Made by a program: the position numbers and the translations under genes
Notes under the pieces: generated by a model
The model's database searches: none
What the model was told of the DNA's origin: nothing
What the model saw: only the letters and a program-made list of their open reading frames with translations
Part shown: piece after piece, positions 61,901-64,000 of the stretch
How positions within the stretch are numbered: position 1 is the stretch's first letter
Layout of the letters: every line of letters begins with the position of its first letter
DNA from: Drosophila persimilis
Lineage: Eukaryota; Arthropoda; Insecta; Diptera; Drosophilidae
Assembly: GCF_003286085.1 (NCBI RefSeq)
Contig: NW_020825329.1
Span: 1,798,001 to 1,862,000 of the forward strand
Direction of reading: 5' to 3'
DNA length: 64,000 bases

Positions 61901-61981
61901 AGCTGCGCTGGATTGGCTTTGGTAATAAATTATTCGACCGACGCGAGTGGAGATTTTGTCAAGTCAGATTGATTCACACAG

Positions 61982-62070
61982 TTTTTTTTTTTTCGCTTTT
62001 TTGGATTTTTCCAATTATATACCCGCTTTGGGTTGAGGGCTCTCAGTGCTCCATACAGGGGAGGAACTGA
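61982..62070 (-). promoter_or_regulatory. E10/E9 junction: tail, tags and E10 3'-end promoter
   Basis: Inner A run of 12 (61982-61993), standard islets, TATATAATTGG terminus, initiator-like TCAGTT at 62065-62070. E10 joins E9 as E2 joins E1 on the left. Confidence 0.58.
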
Positions 62071-64000
62071 GAGGCTGGGGTGTGAGCCGCCAGCAACCAA
62101 GCGCGTTGCTTTATTAATTTCTCTTTGTGGGCAGTATATGTATGTCTTAATTTAGTATATGTACATTTTTGTTTGTTTTTACAATTTAACTTTAAACGGC
62201 ACTCAAACACACTAGTACATTTTAATGGCACAATAATTTACAAACATATAAACTGCAGCAACGTTAAACACTTGTAACCTCTTTTTACACTCAGCAGGGG
62301 GGGGGGGGGGCAAGGGAAAAAGAAAACGAGACAGAGATAAACTTTTCGGCACTTTGACGGGGGGACTAAACCACGAACACGACTCGACTCCACAACGTTC
62401 ACGACACGACTTTTTCTCGTTTGGACAGAGATCCAGACTCGAGACTCGATTCCACGATCGGGGCAAAAGGCTCCAAAAGTATGAATTGTCAAGAGTCAAG
62501 TGTGTGTGTGTGCGGTGAGAGTCAAGAAAGTAAAGTAAAGTGGGGCCACGCTCAAAAGTATGCTGTCTTTTCCCTGAAATTCTCCCTAACTTAAAATTTG
62601 ATTTGATCCCCTGTGAGTTTGTCAACTTGATGTTTTGTTGGTTGTTGGTCTTCAGTCCCCTCTACTACCCTTGCCGCCTGCTGAGGGCAGACGACTAGGA
62701 ATGTATCATGTACATGTGGGCGGGCAGTTTATAGGGAACGTAGTGGTTTTATGCGAAGACTTGCATATTTGGCTCAATTTAGGCCGTAGTGGTGGGGTGT
62801 GGCGGCAACTGATGCTGATTTGAAAGTCGATTACAAAACCGATAATCAATTGTCAGCACCGTTGCCGCCGAAGTTTTATCACAGATTGCAATAAATTTTT
62901 TAGTGGGGTGTCGGAGAACCGCACTAATTACGATAGTAACAATAAGGGGGGGGAAGAAGGGGTTAAAGAAATGAGATCGAAATGTGCAGAAATGTGCAGT
63001 GTTGCAACACGTAGTCAGTTGAAGAAATAGATAAAGGGAAAAGGTAAACAATGCAGGTGCTTTGCGTGGAAATACACTAACTAACAAAGAGACAAGCACT
63101 TGCAGAAATAACAATTCAGGTAAGTAGTAGACTGGAGTGGAGACGACGGAAAAACAGGTAATAAAAGAGATACTACACTGGAACAAAGACGAGACAAAAC
63201 AGGTACAATTGATTTACGTTTACAATATTACAATAAACATAACAATTTAAAATAATGTCTATATCTTTTACTATAATTACAGGGAAGACAAGAGGCATCG
63301 GCCGGCATAGCAAAGCACAATGCTTGTAAAAACATTGCGTTGCATACCGGCCGACCCCGTCGTCCCCCCTGGTCGTCGAAATTGGCGTCATCCGGAGTCG
63401 TCAGAGGTAGGTGCAATTAGCACCTCGTCGTCGTTGCGGCTGTGGCTGCCCTCTTGGAGGACCAGTGGCACTGGTCCGGCCACCAGCTGGGGACCAGGAT
63501 TGACGACACACATATTACTGTGGCGACACGGGTCCGGCCGCCAAAGTGAAATGGTTGTGAGCGTGTGTGTGCGTCGGCAATTGTGGCCCTGATGTAGAGC
63601 GAGTGGCACTGGTCCGGCCACCAGCTGTGGGCAAAGGTGGACAATGACACACATAACTCGAACGGCACAGGTCCGGCCGCCCAAGTGTAATGGATGTGTG
63701 TGTGTGTGTGTGTCTGAATGGCTGGCGGTGAGTATTTTCAGAGCCCTTTTTTAATCGTATTTGTGGCTGATGGATTTTTCGTTTTCCAGGACGATGGGGC
63801 ACTCTGAATGCCATGGCACTGGATCCGGCCACCAGCTAAGGACGATGGCGGACACGACACACATCTACACGAGCGGCACAGGTCCGGCCGCCCAAGTGTA
63901 ATGGATGTTTGTGTGTGTGTGTGTCTGAATGGCAGGCGGTGAGTATTTTGAGCGCCCTTTTTAATCGTATGTGTGGCTGATGGATTTTTCCTTTTCCAGG
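62011..64000 (-). mobile_element. E10: HeT-A-like element, 3' part only (window edge)
   Basis: Only the 3'UTR lies in the window. It follows E2 (7595-9585) with one G fewer in the poly-G tract (62297-62310, 14 G). It includes the E2-specific AAGAAATAGATAAAGGG and CTAACTAACAAAG variants. A gag is expected beyond base 64000. Confidence 0.88.
62011..64000 (-). other. E10 3'UTR (partial)
   Basis: Plus-strand introns 63120-63282 (163 nt), 63728-63789 (62) and 63939-63999 (61, cut almost exactly at its acceptor by the window edge). The first exact 210-bp unit starts at 63836. I expect the multi-copy array of E2 to continue to the right. Confidence 0.72.

Larger units (their letters stand above)
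53181..61981 (-). mobile_element. E9: TAHRE-like gag-pol element, both genes damaged
   Basis: 8.8 kb, near-identical to E7 in the 3'UTR and pol and to E3/E7 in gag. It has the correct eight-G tract in gag (60879-60886), but a nonsense codon near the gag end and a one-base insertion near the pol start. Short-type 5'UTR. It is the only gag-pol copy with an uninterrupted long gag frame. Confidence 0.92.

Noticed and set aside
1-64000. tRNA, rRNA, DNA transposons, LTR elements or host single-copy genes
   Set aside because: No cloverleaf, terminal inverted repeats, LTR pair, or non-retroelement protein was recognised anywhere in the window.

Overview
The window is a pure head-to-tail array of non-LTR retrotransposons of the kind that maintain Drosophila telomeres (HeT-A / TAHRE / TART, jockey clade). 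Every element lies on the minus strand. Each is joined to its neighbour through an oligo(A) tail (oligo(T) on the plus strand), with no unrelated sequence between elements. Protein signatures support the assignment: Gags carry three zinc knuckles, a Gln-rich body and acidic blocks, and Pols carry an endonuclease plus a YADD reverse transcriptase. The genome is almost certainly a Drosophila, but I cannot name the species. If this is a native telomere, the chromosome end lies beyond base 64000, because element 5' ends point right.

Layout, low to high coordinate (3' end to 5' end of each element). E0 (1-2252) is a 5'-truncated pol from a divergent TART-like lineage. E1 (2253-7564), E2 (7595-13514), E4 (22385-27882), E5 (27909-33021), E6 (33050-38355) and E8 (47211-53152) are HeT-A-like. 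Each of these has a short 5'UTR, one gag of about 1055 codons, and a 1.9-2.7 kb 3'UTR with no pol. E3 (13543-22353), E7 (38383-47182) and E9 (53181-61981) are TAHRE-like: related gag, then an overlapping 1140-codon pol, then a related 3'UTR. E10 (62011-64000) is the 3'UTR of another HeT-A-like copy. Several copies are near-identical (E1~E6, E3~E7~E9, E2~E10), and E8 is a mosaic.

How the parts work together: the HeT-A-like copies encode intact Gag but no reverse transcriptase. The three gag-pol copies supply Pol (intact in E3 and E7), but each has a broken gag (frameshift in E3 and E7, nonsense in E9), and the E9 pol is also frameshifted. No element here is autonomous, so the array looks like a cooperative system complementing in trans. 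The extreme 3' end of each element carries an initiator-like TCAGTT 60 nt before the end and a terminal TATA sequence, so each element probably provides the promoter for its downstream neighbour, as in D. melanogaster HeT-A.

The least expected signal is on the opposite strand. Every 3'UTR contains a series of good GT-AG introns readable only on the plus strand (163, 61-62 and 94 nt). In E2 and E8 an exact 210-bp tandem repeat contains one complete 61-nt intron per unit. This predicts a spliced antisense RNA with a variable number of repeated exons. The plus strand is also the G-rich strand (poly-G tract, GGGGCA repeats, TG repeats), which matches the polarity of a canonical telomeric G strand.
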